Assembly: GCF_964656455.1 (NCBI RefSeq)
Contig: NC_135717.1
Coordinates: 14,712,775 to 14,776,774 of the forward strand
Length of the DNA: 64,000 bases
Reading direction: 5' to 3'
Origin: Halichoerus grypus
Lineage: Eukaryota; Chordata; Mammalia; Carnivora; Phocidae
Under the pieces are notes generated by a model. That model had not been told where the DNA came from. It saw only the letters and a list, made by a program, of their open reading frames with translations, and ran no database searches. Positions 47,867 through 59,574 of the stretch are shown piece by piece. The number at the start of each line of letters is the position of its first letter. The first letter of the stretch is position 1. Made by a program: the position numbers and the translations under genes.

Positions 47867-48049
47867 GGGGGGGCGCCTGGGTGGCTCAGTCGTTAAGCGT
47901 CTGCCTTCGCCTCAGGTCATGATCCCAGGGTCCTGGGATCGAGCCCCACATCGGGCTCCCTGCTCGGAAGGAAGCCTGCTTCTTCCTCTCCCACCCCTCT
48001 ACTTGTGCTCCTGCTCTCACTATCTCTCTTCTCTGTCAAATAAATTTAA
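47867..48049 (+). mobile_element. SINEC, 89 bp from the acceptor side of the 53-nt TYW1 exon
   Basis: Perfect 12-bp TSD aaaatccttttt at 47855-47866 and 48050-48061. It is antisense to TYW1, so in the pre-mRNA it lies just upstream of the branch-point region of the 53-nt exon. Confidence 0.97.
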
Positions 48050-48079
48050 AAAATCCTTTTTCTTTCCTTAAATAATGGC

Positions 48080-48435
48080 AGGCAACAACCCAGTGGCAGA
48101 ATACACTAAAAGTTTAATTCACCAGGATGATAAAACACGTTAAAATGTATATGCATCTAATAACATAGACTAAAAATACAGAAGGAAACAATACGCTAAT
48201 CCAAAATCATAGAAAAAAATTTTTAACATCTTTCAGTATCTAACAGATCCCACAGACAAAAACTCAGTAGATGTAAACAGCACAGTAAAGGTAACGAAGA
48301 ATACATAGTACTACACTCAACAACTACAGAATGCACGTGCTTTTGGAGGACCCAAGGAAACTTTGTGAAAAAAAAAAAACAAATGCTGGGCCATAAAGCA
48401 AAAGCAAGTAACAATATACTTCAAACAAACAACTA
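48080..48435 (+). mobile_element. Very old L1 ORF2 remnant
   Basis: atgtatatgcatctaataac, tgctgggccataaagcaaaa and neighbouring text follow the endonuclease part of an L1M ORF2 with heavy decay. Confidence 0.5.
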
Positions 48436-49329
48436 GGGAACTCTCATCAGTAACCTTTGAAAAAAGATGAAGAATCAGATGAGCAAAAGAAGATTAAAAT
48501 AAAGAAATACTGCCCCAAGAAGTGAAAAATAAAATTCTAGGAACAGTAACCAAACGTGAATTCTCAGCACCACTCCATAACCTAGCATTTAAAATTCGTG
48601 AGCCACAGAAGACATGAAAAGCATGGAAAAGCCATGCCAAAGTAATCACATCCTTTTTTAATAAATTAGAAGAGCAAACAAGTAGAACATTCTGATTTCA
48701 GAAAGCATTTAATAAAGTTTTTCACGAGGCTTCAAGTAATAAGCCACAATTATGAGTCTCTTGTACAAAAAGACTCTTGACTTGCAGACAAATGAGGCAA
48801 AAGGAGAAATATAGTCTGGATGATGGCATAAGTGGATCTGTGGCTGGTTAAATATCCATATTCACAGGGTGATGATTAATGGAACAATGTCAATTTGGAT
48901 TACAGGTCTCTAGTGGCAATATTACAGGGCTTTGTCTTTTACTCTCTTCCGTATTTATGTAAACATCTTGCATATAAATAAGCAAAGCACTACTTATCTA
49001 TTTGAAGGTGGAACTAGTCCAACTGAGTAACTAATCTCAGATGCAGAAAAAGCATTTAAAAGATTCCCAGAGAAAAATTCTAGTTCTTCTTTTGGATTCC
49101 TATATAATATGTTGTTCATACCATCATCATAGAAATCACATTCTTATTAAATTAGCTCTTTATATCCTTCTCTTCCAAGATACATAGGGTTTTACAAAAT
49201 TTTGCACTTAGGTAGGTATGAAGAAAACTGCAAAGTACAGGACGGAGAGACCTGTGGCTGACCACAATGCAAAGATAAGCCAAAAGTATGCAGCTGCTAA
49301 AAATCATAGTGTACAGTTCTGTTCTAACC

Positions 49330-51390
49330 AAGATTAAGTAACAGAGGATTTACTCTCCCACCTGAAATGCCAAAAATGGGACAAAATATATGAACCAACA
49401 GTTTCCAAGACATGAAACATCAGGCAACAAGGGACCCTAAGCTCAGGGAGATGGGAAACACACAAGGTGAGCCCTACCATTACCAGAGCTTACTGCCTTG
49501 AAAGTTTCTAGGCCATGCAGCAGGGAGAGGCAATCCAAGAACAGCTCAGTATCCTCTCTAAGTTGAGGACATGCAAGCAAGAGTCTGGGGAGCCCACATG
49601 GCTAGACTTTGCAGAACTGAGTACCAGAGAGTCAAGAGCTACGCAGAGATTAAACTCAAGAACCTGCAGAGGATTCCCAGAAATATCTAGCTGAGTACTG
49701 CTTAGTGCACATGTGAGAGAAAAACTCACCAAGATTGAGAAAGAACCATCTGAAAGGCCTAGAGGTATGCCTGGTGCTCAGCTGGCTGGGAACTGTGCCT
49801 GTTCGTACCAGTCAGAAGCTTAAGATTCACAAGGCATTGAACAGAATACACAGAAGTGTTTTGCCCCAATAACCAGAAGTAATTAGCCATATAGTGAGTA
49901 AGCTCTGGTCTCACTTAACAAGTCATAAAAGCCAGATTAAAAGGCTCAAACTGTTTCCAAGTAACTGCTCTTCATCCTAGAACAAAGTTTAAGAATGTTT
50001 ATAGGAATACAAAAATATCTAGCACCCAATAAGGTAAAATTAGATCTGGCATCCAATCAAAGATTACCAAGCATGCAACATGACCAATGAGGAAATAATC
50101 TAGCAACCAAACTGATCCAGAAATGACACAGATGTTGGAAGTACATTAAAACAGTTGTAACTGTAATTCATAGGCTCAAAAAGTTAAGTAGAGACATGGA
50201 GACTATAAAAAGACCCAAACTCAACTTCTACAGATGAAAACTATAAACACCCGGATAGAATTAATGGAAGATTAGACATTAGAGAAAAAAAAAAATTACT
50301 AAATCATACCTGAAGACACAGCAACAGAAGCTAAGCAAAAACGAAAGGTAGAACAGAAAAAAGAATTTTAAATAATGAAAAGAACATCAGTGAACTGTAG
50401 GTCAGATTCATGTAACTGAAGTCCCCAAGGAAGAAAAGCAGTGACAGAAAAATATTTGAAGAAATAATGGCCAAAATTTGTCCAAATTTGATTAAAACTA
50501 TAAACCCACAGAACCAGGAAGCTCAACAAGTCCCAAGTAAAAGCAACATGAAGAAAACTACATTGAAACACATTATAACTAAATTGCTCAAAATCAGTAA
50601 TTAAGAGAAGATCTTAAAGGTAGCCAGGGGGTAAAAACATTACATTCAAATGAACAAATGAAAGATGAGAACACAAGCCTCATCAGAGGCAATGGGAGCA
50701 AGTAGACAGTGGAACACCTAGAAAAGAAAAAGAAAAAACGGTATCAATCGACAATTCCACATCCATCAAATAATATCCTTCAAAAATGAAGGCAAATTAA
50801 AGCCTCTTTCAGATACACAAAAGCTGAAATAATTCATCACCAAAAAACCCACGCTACACGAAATGCCAAACGAAGCCCTTCGGGCAGAATGAAAGGGCTG
50901 CCAGAGAGAACACAGATCTACGCAAAGGAATGAAAAGCAGCGAAGTGGTACCTACCTGAGTCAATATGTAAGATTGTTACTAATTAGTGAAATCTTTGAT
51001 AATTGGCTATTCAAGCCAAAATAATAACCGCATAGTGTAGGTTTATAACACTTGGAAAAGTAAAAGGCGTAACAATTGCTTAGAGGGAGGCAAGGGGAAA
51101 ACCGGCGCACTGCTACTGAAGCTGCTTCTCAGTTTATCACCTGAAAGACATACTGTGATATGATACAGAGATATAGTGTAAAACCGCCAACAACCACTGA
51201 AGAACAAGACAGTGCTGTAAGTCATAAGCCAACAAGGATGTAACACTGAATCATAAAAAAAATAATCTAAAGAAGGCAGAAAACAGGAACAAAGGAAATC
51301 AAAGAACACATGAGACAAGTAGAAAACAAATAGCTAGATGAAAGATCTAAACCTATCATAAAATCACTCTAAATAATAAATAGTCTGAAT
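49330..51390 (+). mobile_element. HAL1-like / old L1 ORF1-bearing element
   Basis: 5' part with ctcagctggctgggaactgt, ORF1-like central region (aaatttgtccaaatttgatt, gaaacacattataactaaat) and the post-ORF1 text cagatacacaaaagctgaaa to gaaagggctgccagagaga. No ORF2 follows, as expected for half-L1 (HAL1), though truncation of an ordinary L1 is possible. Confidence 0.7.
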
Positions 51391-51467
51391 ATCCTTATTA
51401 AGAAAAAGATTACATATATATTATCTATTATACACACACACAAATATATACACATAACCTGAATATC

Positions 51468-51590
51468 ACTGTCTGTCCCCTCTAATAGGCTGGTTCCTTG
51501 AAGGAGATACTGTATCTTGTGTTTCTCTGCATTGCCAGACTTATCACATAAAAGGTCCTCAATAAATACAGAAAGACGGGAGTGAGGGAA
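51468..51590 (+). mobile_element. L2 3' end
   Basis: ggctggttccttgaaggaga, actgtatcttgtgtttctct and cctcaataaatac track the L2 3' terminal consensus. Confidence 0.7.
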
Positions 51591-52079
51591 GGAAGTCAGT
51601 CTACTGACTCCCAACTGACCACTCTTTCTTCTACAGGAAATCAATACTATTATTTGATCTCAGCTTATAGCCTCCTTAGTAAGTGATGACCACAGAACCC
51701 CAGATATACTTCTACATAAAACATTTCTAATTGATCCAGCCTCATATCAACATGAGCTTTTTTTCTGCATTTAGTAATTTCCCCTTAATAAACAACGACT
51801 CGTAAAGAAGCCCGCGATGCCATTTCCCATCTGCATACCTGAGCCACACTGATGCTAACATCCCAATAAACCAAGCAGACGGGAAATGCGCTGGCCAAGC
51901 AGCCAACACACACGTGATCCACGGGAACAAGAGGGGGCCCCCTGGACAGCGACACAGTGACAAAGAGACACAGCTGCTGGGCTAACCCCAGAAGGACCTC
52001 CTAAACCTTCTTTCCTCTCGGCAGTCCCTATCTTAGGCTTCCTCATTTAGGTATAAATTAGAAGGCTTAAGAGGGTAGT

Positions 52080-52789
52080 TAGAGCCCCCATTTTTAATTG
52101 CACCTCGTTAACAGCCTTTTTGATTTCGACTTGGTTAGATTTTAGTTCTTTTATTTCTCCTGAGCGCTGTGAAGTGTGCAAGACTGTTGAATCACAGATC
52201 TGTACCTCTGAAGCAAATAATACATTATATGTTAAAATAAAAAAAAGAAGAAGAAGAAGATAGCAGGAGGGGAAGAATGAAGGGGAACAATCGGAGGGGG
52301 AGATGAACCATGAGAGACTATGGGCTCTGAAAAACAAACTGAGGGTTCTAGAGGGGAGGGGGGTGGGGGGATGGGTTAGCCTGGTGATGGGTACTAAAGA
52401 GGGCACGTTCTGCATGGAGCACTGGGTGTTATATGCAAACAATGAATCATGGAACAGTACATCAAAAACTAATGACATTGACTCTGAAAAACAAACTGAG
52501 GGTTCTAGAGGGGAGGGGGGTAGGAGGATGGGTTAGCCTGGTGATGGGTATTGAGGAGGGCACATTCTGCATGGAGCACTGGGTGTTATGCACAAACAAT
52601 GAATCATGGAACACTATATCTAAAACTAATGATGTAATGTATGGGGATTAACATAACAATAAAAAAAAAACAAAAAAAAAGAAAATGTTTTTCACACACA
52701 CACACAAAAAAACTAATGACATAATGTATGGTGATTAACATAACATAATAAAAATTTTTTAAAAATAAACAAAAAAATAAAAAAATAAA
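52080..52789 (+). mobile_element. Composite L1 insertion: inverted ORF1 piece plus repeated L1 3' ends
   Basis: Flanked by the 11-bp direct repeat aagagggtagt (52069-52079 and 52790-52800). From the left: about 86 bp of ORF1 coiled-coil sequence in antisense (minus-strand translation EIKELKSNQVEIKKAVNEVQ), then sense L1 3'-end text (ctgtgaagtgtgcaagactg), GAA repeats, two near-copies of a 157-bp 3'-UTR unit, a third partial copy, and an A-rich tail. The left junction ctt|aagagg fits the TT|AAAA endonuclease site. The right TSD ends 29 bp from the TYW1 exon edge. Confidence 0.88.
52325..52638 (+). repeat. Tandem pair of 157-bp L1 3'-UTR units
   Basis: Unit A 52325-52481 and unit B 52482-52638 both begin ctctgaaaaacaaactgagg and carry gggttagcctggtgatgggt and ggagcactgggtgttat. 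Part of the unit recurs at 52706-52750 (aactaatgacataatgtatg). Confidence 0.93.
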
Positions 52790-52829
52790 AAGAGGGTAGT
52801 ACTGTGACCGCACTTCCTGAGGACAGCAC

Positions 52830-52947
52830 CTTGTTTGGTGAGGGCTTCTCGGAGAGCAGGGGTTATCATAGCTCTTCTTTCACCGGCTTCATTCTTCACG
52901 GTGTTCCTGACCAGACTACTTTTCTCCTCCTGTTGCTCCTTTTCTCT
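52830..52947 (-). CDS. TYW1: TYW1 internal exon, linker before the radical-SAM domain
   Basis: First visible coding exon in transcription order. On the minus strand it follows an acceptor ending ...catacag and ends at a GT donor (52829-52828). It encodes 39 residues plus one base, starting REKEQQEEK and ending MITPALREALTKQ, and this matches the segment of vertebrate TYW1 between the N-terminal flavodoxin-like FMN domain and the radical-SAM core. The first two thirds is a charged linker that differs from the human protein as I remember it. The MITPALREALTKQ end is conserved. The frame is open throughout. The exon ends in phase 1 and needs two bases (gg) from the next exon, which are exactly what 47778-47777 supply. 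TYW1 condenses N1-methylguanosine-37 of tRNA-Phe with pyruvate carbons to give 4-demethylwyosine. Odd feature: a rearranged L1 insertion begins 30 nt past its donor. Confidence 0.95.
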
Positions 52948-53244
52948 CTGTATGACAATTAAAAGAACAAAAGTCAGACCTGGCAATGTGCACTGAGAGT
53001 AACAGCACACCACTCACGAACACAGAGCATGGATGACAGGGCTCATCGTGAACCCTGGCCCACAACCCAGGCTCCTCCAAAGTGATTATGTTCCCAGTCA
53101 GACAATGATCGAAGAACTGCCAGTCTCATTTTTCTTTTTTCTTTCCAAAAAAGTAACTACATACTCAAACACATACACCCACAAAATGTAAATCAACCAT
53201 CCACTTATCTGGATGTCAATTATTTTTAGCAATCCGAGTACAGA

Positions 53245-53420
53245 CAGCTGCTGAAATTCATCAAGTTATTTCTCTGAATTTCAATTTCCTCACCTGAAAA
53301 AGGAAGAAAGTAGCATCTGGGGAGCAGGGATGTGTTAAGATTAAAAGAAATAAATCACCAGGCACTATGTCTGATATATAACAGAGTTCAATAAAATGTA
53401 AGACTGCTGGTTATTATATC
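53245..53420 (+). mobile_element. MIR SINE
   Basis: caagttatttctctgaattt, tcaatttcctcacctgaaaa and ccaggcactatgtctgatat follow the MIR core and 3' part in order. Confidence 0.82.
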
Positions 53421-54573
53421 TGCAAACCCCCAAAACAAGTCAAAATAGTGCTCTGAGCTGCTCAGCCATTTGCTTGGAGACCAAATTACTCCTCCACCTG
53501 CCGCCCTGACGGCTCCTTCTAGAAGATCCTGTGGGGAAAATGTGTCTTCAGTGAAAAAAAGAAATCTGAAGGATAATATAAGACTGATTGTGTTTCCTTT
53601 TGACTCTGGCCCCTAGAAAATTCAGCAGCACACTGATGACTGTGTAAAGCCTCACATCATGCTTGTCTTGGATTCCCTGTAAGTGACTTCATACTGCATG
53701 ATGACCTTCACCCTTTACACTCATTTCTTCCTCTCTTTTTAAATCTTACCACATATATATTTTTTTAAGTTATCTCAATGTCTTTTTGCAAGGTGGTAGA
53801 ATGCTAATCAATTAATTCCAAGGCAACACACAATGTCTGTGTTACACTTTAGAGGAACCACTCACCAGATCTGACTAAGAGCTGCAGAAATTCAACATAA
53901 TTCACCTTGGCAGCAGCCCCACCACCAAGCCCATTTTCAGTGCCCAGTCCCTAGTGAATCAGTAAGCAAACTTACAGTAATATCCTTTCTACCTAAAAGT
54001 GAAAACATCTCACAGATCACAGGATGACTGAAATCTGCAGCCAACTAATACAGAAGGGAGGATGGTCTGTGTGTGAAGCGGGACAGCAGGTGACAGGGAT
54101 TCACTGTATCATTTGGTCTACTTTTGTGAACATTCAAAGTTCTCTATACAAAAAATATAAAACAGATTATAAATTTTTTAGAAAGAAACAGAAAGATAAG
54201 CCAAAGAAACTTGGAGGTAAATTCTCTACCTTCTCTGTTTCTTCAACGACTTGCTCCAAAATTGGAAGTCAGTGAAAAAGTACTTTAGAGACTCAAAGGT
54301 ATCAAATGAGAAACAATAAACCCACAGTTAGTTGTATCTGTCCTAAAGTCAGCATTCCTAATTACTAAATATAATCCAAATGCAAAGCTAATGAACAATT
54401 TTGCTTCTGTTAATACAGTTCTCAACTACACATTTTCAGATAGAGGTGAAAAAATTTATAAACAAACATCAATGATGTGTTCTCATCCATTATAAAAGTA
54501 ATCAGTTTAATGCTGGGTATTTTATTTAAAAAATTTAAAAGTTTCAGTTACTCTTTTAAAATATTTAAAAACA

Positions 54574-54778
54574 GGGGCACCTGGGTGGCTCACTCATTAG
54601 GCGTCTGCCTTCAGCTCAGGTCATGATCCCAGGGTCCTGGGATCAAGCCCCACATCGGGCTCCCTGCTCGGCCGGAAACCTGCTTCTCCCTCTCCCACTC
54701 CCCCTGCTTGTGTTCCCTTTCTCACTGTGTCTCTGTCAAATAAATAAATAAAACCTTTAAAAATAATAATAATAAAAT
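54574..54778 (+). mobile_element. SINEC, first of a close cluster
   Basis: Diverged young subtype (cactcattaggcgtctgcct). TSD aaaatatttaaa at 54558-54569 and 54779-54790; it landed directly in front of an older SINEC. Confidence 0.95.
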
Positions 54779-54794
54779 AAAATATTTAAAGATA

Positions 54795-55017
54795 GGGGCA
54801 CCTGGATGGCTCATTCGGTTCAGCGTCTGACTCCTGATTTCGGCTCAGGTCATGATCTCAGGGTTGCAGGATCAAGTCCCGCACTGGGCTCAGCACTGAT
54901 GGAGGAGCCTGCTTGGGATTCTCTCTCCCTCTCCTTCTGCCCCTCCCCGCTCTGCTCTCGTGCTCTCCCTTGCTCTCTCTCTAAAAATAAAAATAAAAAT
55001 ATAATCTTTAAAAATAA
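54795..55017 (+). mobile_element. SINEC, older subtype
   Basis: ggggcacctggatggctcat, ctgactcctgatttcggctc, gatctcagggttgcaggatc; AAAAATAAAAAT tail. Confidence 0.94.
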
Positions 55018-55145
55018 AAGAATCCTTTGGCTTTTTTTAAGTCTATTTCAAATCTAAAAGCAAAGATGTGAGCTTAAATAGGAAGTCTGTGGTGGAGCAA
55101 GATGAATTGACCTTGACCTCGACAGCGTTAAAATGTCTCTGGGGT

Positions 55146-55346
55146 GGGTCGCCTGGGTGGCTCAGTCATTAAGCGTCTGCCTTCGGCTCAGGTCATGATC
55201 CCAGGGTCCTGGGATCGAGCCCCGCATCGGGCTCCCTGCTCCGTGGGAAGCCTGCTTCTCCCTCTACCAGTCCCTCTGCTGTGTTCCCTCTCTCGCTATG
55301 TCTCTCTCTGTCAAATAAATAAATAAAATCTTTAAAAAAATAAAAT
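55146..55346 (+). mobile_element. SINEC
   Basis: Young subtype. 15-bp TSD aaatgtctctggggt / aaatgtttctggggt at 55131-55145 and 55347-55361. Confidence 0.97.
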
Positions 55347-55417
55347 AAATGTTTCTGGGGTAATTCCACAACAAGTTCCTAGAACTCCCTACTATTCATG
55401 CAAGAATGGCCAGGAGG

Positions 55418-55619
55418 GGGGCGCCTGGGTGGCTCAGTTGGTTAAGCAACTGCCTTCGGCTCAGGTCATGATTCTGGAGTCCCGGGATCGAGTCCCACAT
55501 CAGGCCCCCTGCTCAGCGGGGGGTCTGCTTCTCCCTCTGACCCTTCCCCTCTCATGCTGTCTGTCTCCCATTCTCTCTCTCAGATAAATAAATAAAATCT
55601 TTAAAAAAAAAAAAAAAAA
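55418..55619 (+). mobile_element. SINEC
   Basis: Subtype with tctgcttctccctctgaccc. Perfect 16-bp TSD aagaatggccaggagg at 55402-55417 and 55620-55635. Confidence 0.97.
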
Positions 55620-56869
55620 AAGAATGGCCAGGAGGTAGCAATATCTGTTCTCAAAAACCTCTGTCACCACAAAACATCACCAGCTTATCTGCTTACCCCA
55701 AAGGCCACATAAATCCAAAATTGGACTCAGAGCTCCAGAGACACCCTCTTGTGGTTAAAAAACAAACTCTGAGCCCTATGAAATGAATACTCCTAAAAAG
55801 GATGGTCATGGATCATCCATGTCCCATTACTAGAGAAGTTATCTGTGATAAAATAGGAGTGTAGCTACTCCATTTCAACCATGTAGATACAAAATTTATA
55901 TGGGAAAGCGATCAGAGGCCATGATGAAAGGTCTTGAGCATTCAGGACAAACATGTATCCTTCTTCGTCTCTATGGCAGTTTAGTCCCCCACTTTCCATA
56001 TGCAGCAGTTACTTTATTTCTGAAAAGAAAGGCAATGGTTCATAACACTCCCCAAGGAAGTGCAAAGCACCATTCAAACTCTAATTCTAATCTCCTGGGT
56101 GCACACATTGTTCACAGTTTGCCCAGAATACAATAATATAACAAACATACATGTATAGCTGTTACACAACCTAACCAAAATACGTGAAAATTCCACAACT
56201 GGTCAACCTCGATTCCTCCCTCCCCCGTACGCCCCATTAGACAATGAGTGACCAAGTTCTAAAGCTTTAATTCCCACAGATTGGCTCACTCCATCCACAA
56301 TGCCCTGGTTTCTCTGAAGGACAGGACAACTGCAAAAGCTAGCCCAACTATCTCCTGGTCTCCAACCTGTAATTCCATCGCTTCCCAACTCCCAAACCCA
56401 TCACACCTGCCCTGAAAGAAAATGCACGTCCTCTCCAAGCTGCTGCTTCCCGACATGCAAAAAGGAAAGCTGATTATAAGCTAACTTCCTAGGCATTTAG
56501 GAGAATGACTATAAATAAGTGAAAAGTCCTTTAAAAATAGACGATATTAATCTCACATAATCATGGGAGCAAAAGTGGTGCTAATTTTCTTTTAAACAAT
56601 ATCACCTAATTCATTTTCATACCATCATCCCAGAAACCACAGTACCATCCCAATTATCACCTAGGAAATAAACAAGGCCAAAAAGAAGTCATCCGTTAAA
56701 GATTTGAAGGTAAAATTCCACCTAGCCAGGTGCCAAACAGGTGTTTTGCCACAAACAAGCTTTTCATTACCAAAGCATACAGACATTTCTTCTGGGAAAA
56801 AGAATCCTTCTGATTGTTTAAATCTGTTTATTTTGTTGATCCTTAGTTTATCACCCAGTGGTTCCCTTC

Positions 56870-57000
56870 CTTATCAAGTCATGCAGAAAACAGTCGCCAG
56901 GTTCTCTAGAGAGGTTATTTTTCTATACCTTGCTCGCCTAAGCCCAGAGCCTTGCTGGCACATGGTGGGCATTCAGTAAATGCTTGGCCGAATGAATAAA
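56870..57000 (+). mobile_element. L2 3' end
   Basis: gagccttgctggcacatggt then cattcagtaaatgcttggcc and gaatgaataaatg, the terminal L2 pattern. The 5' limit is unclear. Confidence 0.55.
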
Positions 57001-57379
57001 TGCCTCAAAACTTCCAGACAGCTATTCCTAGCTCTAGAAAAGCAGATTTCACTTCTCTCGGTAACTGATTCTACATCTGGCAACTTTCAATATTAAAAAC
57101 TCTCCTTCAGGTACTGAAACTAAATCTCCTTCTGCTGTAATTTAACCCCCTTTCTGCAGGCTCCTATTTCTCTAAGAAAGGAACCCACCTATATACCACT
57201 TGTCACAGCTCCGTTTTTAAATGACAAGGTTTCAATGGGACTCAGAGTTTTTCTGTTCACTAGGTTTTAAGGATGCTTTCTGGACTTTCTGAAAAGCACT
57301 TTGACCAGATGTGTCAAATGGTTTTCCTCTGACCCAGTGATTCTATTTTGGATAACCTGACTTAAGAAAATAATTCCAG

Positions 57380-57574
57380 GGACGCTTGGGTGGCTCAGTC
57401 GATTAAGCGCCTGCCTTCGGCTCTGGGCATGATCCCAGGGTCTGAGATTGAGTCCTGCATCCGGCTCCTTGCTCAGCAGGGAGCTTGCTTCTCCCTCTCC
57501 CTCTGCTGCTCCCCCTGCTTGTGCTATCTTTCTCTCCCTGACAAAATAAATAAAATCTTTAAAAAAAAAAAAAA
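57380..57574 (+). mobile_element. SINEC
   Basis: Head ggacgcttgggtggctcagt with two changes. Extra ctgctgctccccctgcttgt. TSD aataattccag / aagaattccag. Confidence 0.95.
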
Positions 57575-58124
57575 AAGAATTCCAGAACTCACTGTAATAG
57601 CGCTCCTGGCTACACAGGCCAGGGGTAAGACAGGCTGGTTTAAAGGCAGTGTCTTGGGGTTGAAGGGATGTGTCACCTGTTTCTGGGTGAATTAAATACC
57701 TAAAGCCTTAAAAATAATAATGAAAGAACAGCTTCATGTTATTCCACTGCAGTACTATGCAACTTTATAATCAGAACTGGACACACTGAGATCCCTTCGT
57801 AAACTGAAATGCTTCTCTGGTGAGTAATTACCAAGCATTCACCATTTATTTCCAAAACTAATGATACTGATATCACTGTCTGCTAAACTGGAACATGCTG
57901 TGGGGAGTATTTAACAACATTTATTTACTGCAGAAAAAAAAAAAAGGAACATTCTGCTCTACATTTATAAATCACAACCATGAGAAAAACAAAAAATAAA
58001 CAACCTAAGAACTGTCAGGCTCCAGCTGACTCCTTGTGGCCTACCCAAACTCTTCAGATTCTCTTCTAAAAACCATTTCTCCCCTGGAGGGTGAAACAAA
58101 GAGATGAGTCTAGGCTTGACCCCA

Positions 58125-58290
58125 CCACCTACCAGCCTGCCAGACATCTGACTTTGGACAAATTGCTTTACTTCTCTAAACCTGCTTCCTACCCTGTAAA
58201 ATGGTAAAACGGAGACAATAATAGTATGGATATCAGGGTCAATGTGAGGACTGAATGAGATAATCCAATGTGTACTTTGTTTCTCCTAAT
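58125..58290 (+). mobile_element. MIR SINE
   Basis: gactttggacaaattgcttt, cttctctaaacctgcttcct, ctgtaaaatggtaaaacgga and aggactgaatgagataatcc are ordered MIR landmarks. Confidence 0.85.
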
Positions 58291-59494
58291 ATCCGGTATC
58301 TGTACTGGAATTACCCTCTTTCCCCACACCCCTAACCCATCCGTCCTATTCGATCAAATCACATTGCTTCCCAATGCCTGTAGGTTAAAGGTCACACCCC
58401 CATGACAGAGAATGAAAAGGCCTCCAGTATCTTGCCCCTGCCTTCCTTCTCTACTTCACTCCACACCTCCCCACCCCCACTTGAAACTCCAGACATACCA
58501 AACTGTTTAAGAGTTCCCCAAACATGCCATGTTCCCGGACACGCCACCCCTCTGCTTCTGCATCTGTCTTCTTAACCTTCCAACATTTCACGTGTTGGCT
58601 CTCCTGTTCGAATTCTCTTCAGCCCTAGAATTACTATCTTGGATCTTGCTACAGAAGAAGGGAGACAGAACACCATGGTGGTATACCAGTCGGACCAAAC
58701 TCATCCTGTTTGAAGACATCTTCTTATACGATAATAGTTCATAGTTACCAAGTACACACTACATGGCAGGCAACAAAATAATGTGCGTACGTGAATGAAC
58801 TTCATCTTCACAACAACTTTATAAGCAGTTTTTATTATCTCTCACTTTAGAGATGACAAAACAAAAGGACAGAGATAAAACAACTTGCCAACAGACGCAC
58901 AGACTGAGACAGTATGACTCCATGAAAATCGGGGAGCATTACTCAAAAGGAGGTCATACGACAGGAGTACTCTGGCCCAACACTCTCAAGTACTAGCGCC
59001 TCCTCTGCTGTAACAACTCACGCAACTTAGTGCAGCGCCTGACAAGAATCAGGCAGAACTAGTACTTCGGGAGTATGTACGAACGGACGCCAAAGAAAAT
59101 GCAAAAAAAAATACACGAAAAAGAAAAGCCAGGCAGTAGTACCATCCATCGCTGAGTTTAGTATGTTACGTCCAATATAAAGTGAAAATACAAGACATAC
59201 GTGGAAACAGTGCCATAAGCTAAAATAAAGAAAAAAAACTGGTGGCTTATTTTCATGTCATACTGAATTGGAAAAATATTTATTTTTGCCCCAAATCTAA
59301 TGATTTCATAAGAAACTTCTCATGAGAAATCTAAAATATCATAAATCAACTGCTTAAAGTTCGTAAAATCCAAAATCATTTCAAAAAATAATTTACAGAG
59401 CTGTCCAAAATTTTCGTTTGTTCTCTCCGGTGCCCTCTAATGGACAGAAGATGAAACGCAAAGAAAAAACGAACCCACAAATTATTCCAACCAT

Positions 59495-59536
59495 ACACTT
59501 GGAATTTGCTGAAATTAGATCTTAAGTGTTCTCAAT

Positions 59537-59574
<38 letters not shown>

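Larger units (their letters stand above)
47779..52829 (-). other. TYW1: TYW1 intron, 5,051 bp
   Basis: A phase-1 intron: the donor exon supplies g and the acceptor exon supplies gg of one Gly codon. It contains a SINEC near the acceptor, a HAL1-like element, an L2 end and a composite L1 at the donor side. I see nothing nameable in about 48440-49320 and 51595-52065. Confidence 0.92.

Noticed and set aside
54574..55619. Regularly spaced repeated units resembling a repeat array
   Set aside because: Units are ~200-bp SINEs with individual TSDs, not a CRISPR or satellite array.
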